Shown here: one piece after another, positions 4,687-5,253 of the stretch
How positions within the stretch are numbered: position 1 is the first letter of the stretch
Layout of the letters: each line of letters begins with the position of its first letter
From: JBECKQ01 sp040235375
GTDB taxonomy: Bacteria; Planctomycetota; Phycisphaerae; UBA1845
DNA length: 5,253 nt
Assembly: GCA_040235375.1 (NCBI GenBank)
Contig: JBECKQ010000162.1
Coordinates: 1-5,253 of the forward strand
Direction: 5' to 3'
Position numbers and translations under genes: made by a program
Notes under the pieces: generated by a model
What the model was told of the DNA's origin: nothing
The model's input: only the letters and a program-made list of their open reading frames with translations
Database searches by the model: none

Positions 4687-5253
4687 CGGCGGCCGGGGCC
4701 CCCGCCAGCCTCGCTGGCAACGAAAACGCCGGTGAACCGCGCGTTTAAGGCGGAAGCGGGAACCGGCAGGCCGGTGGAGACGCGCGGCGGCGGGGAACTG
4801 GAAACCGCTGGGCCAGGCCACGACCAGCGCATGTGCTGCCAACGGCCGGACGAGGCCGGTGGGCTCCCCGGGGACGCTCGGGCGATCCAGCCTGTCGGAG
4901 CGGTGGCCCTTGGCGACCATCCGGGCGCCTGAACGGGTTCCGAGAACTGTGAAGATTGTGACGAGACGCCGCCGGTTGGTTGAAAGGTTCGCGTTGGCCT
5001 GCCGAAGTGCCGCGTGCTCATGCCCGAGGCGATTACACACGACATCCTCATCCGCATCCTGCGTCGTTGCACCGGAGGATTTCCGTAGCGCAAGCGCCCC
5101 CCGTTGTCCCCTCGAATGCGTAACGGGAGGCGCGGACAGCGGTTACAGAAGGGCGATCAGGCCATCCATGGCGTTTATCGGACTGTTCGGGAATTCACCC
5201 ACCGCAAAAGATCTTTAATCCGCCCGCTCACGCACCTTGCCCCCGTCGCCGGG
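4687..5253. other. Region without a supported gene
   Basis: About 570 bases where open frames exist on both strands but are arginine/proline/serine-rich, without ribosome binding sites or recognisable motifs. Visible structures are a GCCAGC-CTC-GCTGGC hairpin (4704-4718), an 8-bp inverted repeat CCGCGCGT/ACGCGCGG (4737-4744 and 4780-4787) enclosing an ACCGG-CAGG-CCGGT hairpin (4762-4775), and a 10-bp palindrome AAAGATCTTT (5207-5216). No tRNA or rRNA pattern was seen. It may hold a decayed gene or the control region of something to the right. Confidence 0.5.

Noticed and set aside
4656..5093. Minus-strand 145-codon frame and the overlapping 225-codon frame reaching 5040, as a possible gene upstream of the SUFU gene
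   Set aside because: Serine/proline/arginine-rich, no ribosome binding site at the starts, no family resemblance, and the longer one runs into the SUFU gene out of frame.
4859..5218. Plus-strand 119-codon frame
   Set aside because: No ribosome binding site, no motif and biased composition, so not enough to call a gene.
5170..5222. CCGATAA on the minus strand (5180-5174 area) as a sigma-28-type -10 with TAAAGATC upstream
   Set aside because: The spacing between the two elements is about 26-28 bases instead of about 11, and no gene follows: the ATG after it reaches a stop within nine codons.

Overview
The window looks like a piece of a high-GC planctomycete-type genome, probably Phycisphaerae-like. 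This is inferred from two membrane proteins carrying the 'CxxCGYDLTGN...GRCPECG' zinc ribbon that I associate with Planctomycetota, and from a pseudopilin/DUF1559-like tail on one of them. No rRNA, tRNA, CRISPR array or transposase gene is visible.

Layout: the left edge holds the 3' end of a plus-strand DUF1801-family gene (to 341). Everything else supported is on the minus strand. Read from right to left, these are: a SUFU-domain protein (4597-3899) with its own candidate promoter and operator; a lipoprotein gene (3822-3140) that needs one frameshift correction; a membrane-anchored DUF4241-like protein (3143-2412) whose start overlaps the lipoprotein stop as ATGA; a possible terminator; and two paralogous zinc-ribbon membrane proteins, B (2227-1679) and A (1532-396). 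A converges on the DUF1801 gene.

The most interesting part is 1037-1935. A and B share a 213-bp block at about 94% nucleotide identity (13 differences, no indels, constant 680-bp offset), yet their N-terminal halves are hardly alike. B stops exactly where the shared block ends, inside a strong REP-like palindrome (1663-1714) that supplies its last dozen residues and its stop codon. Between that palindrome and the start of A lie two further broken pieces of zinc ribbon, in scrambled order. I read this as a tandem family of zinc-ribbon genes reshuffled by recombination around a REP element. 

The right 0.6 kb (4613-5253) has no gene I can defend, but carries several inverted repeats. Two of them are overlapping and mutually exclusive, and they surround a TACAAT hexamer upstream of the SUFU gene. 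Functions are known only at family level. No pathway links the genes, except the likely translational coupling of the lipoprotein with the DUF4241-like protein.
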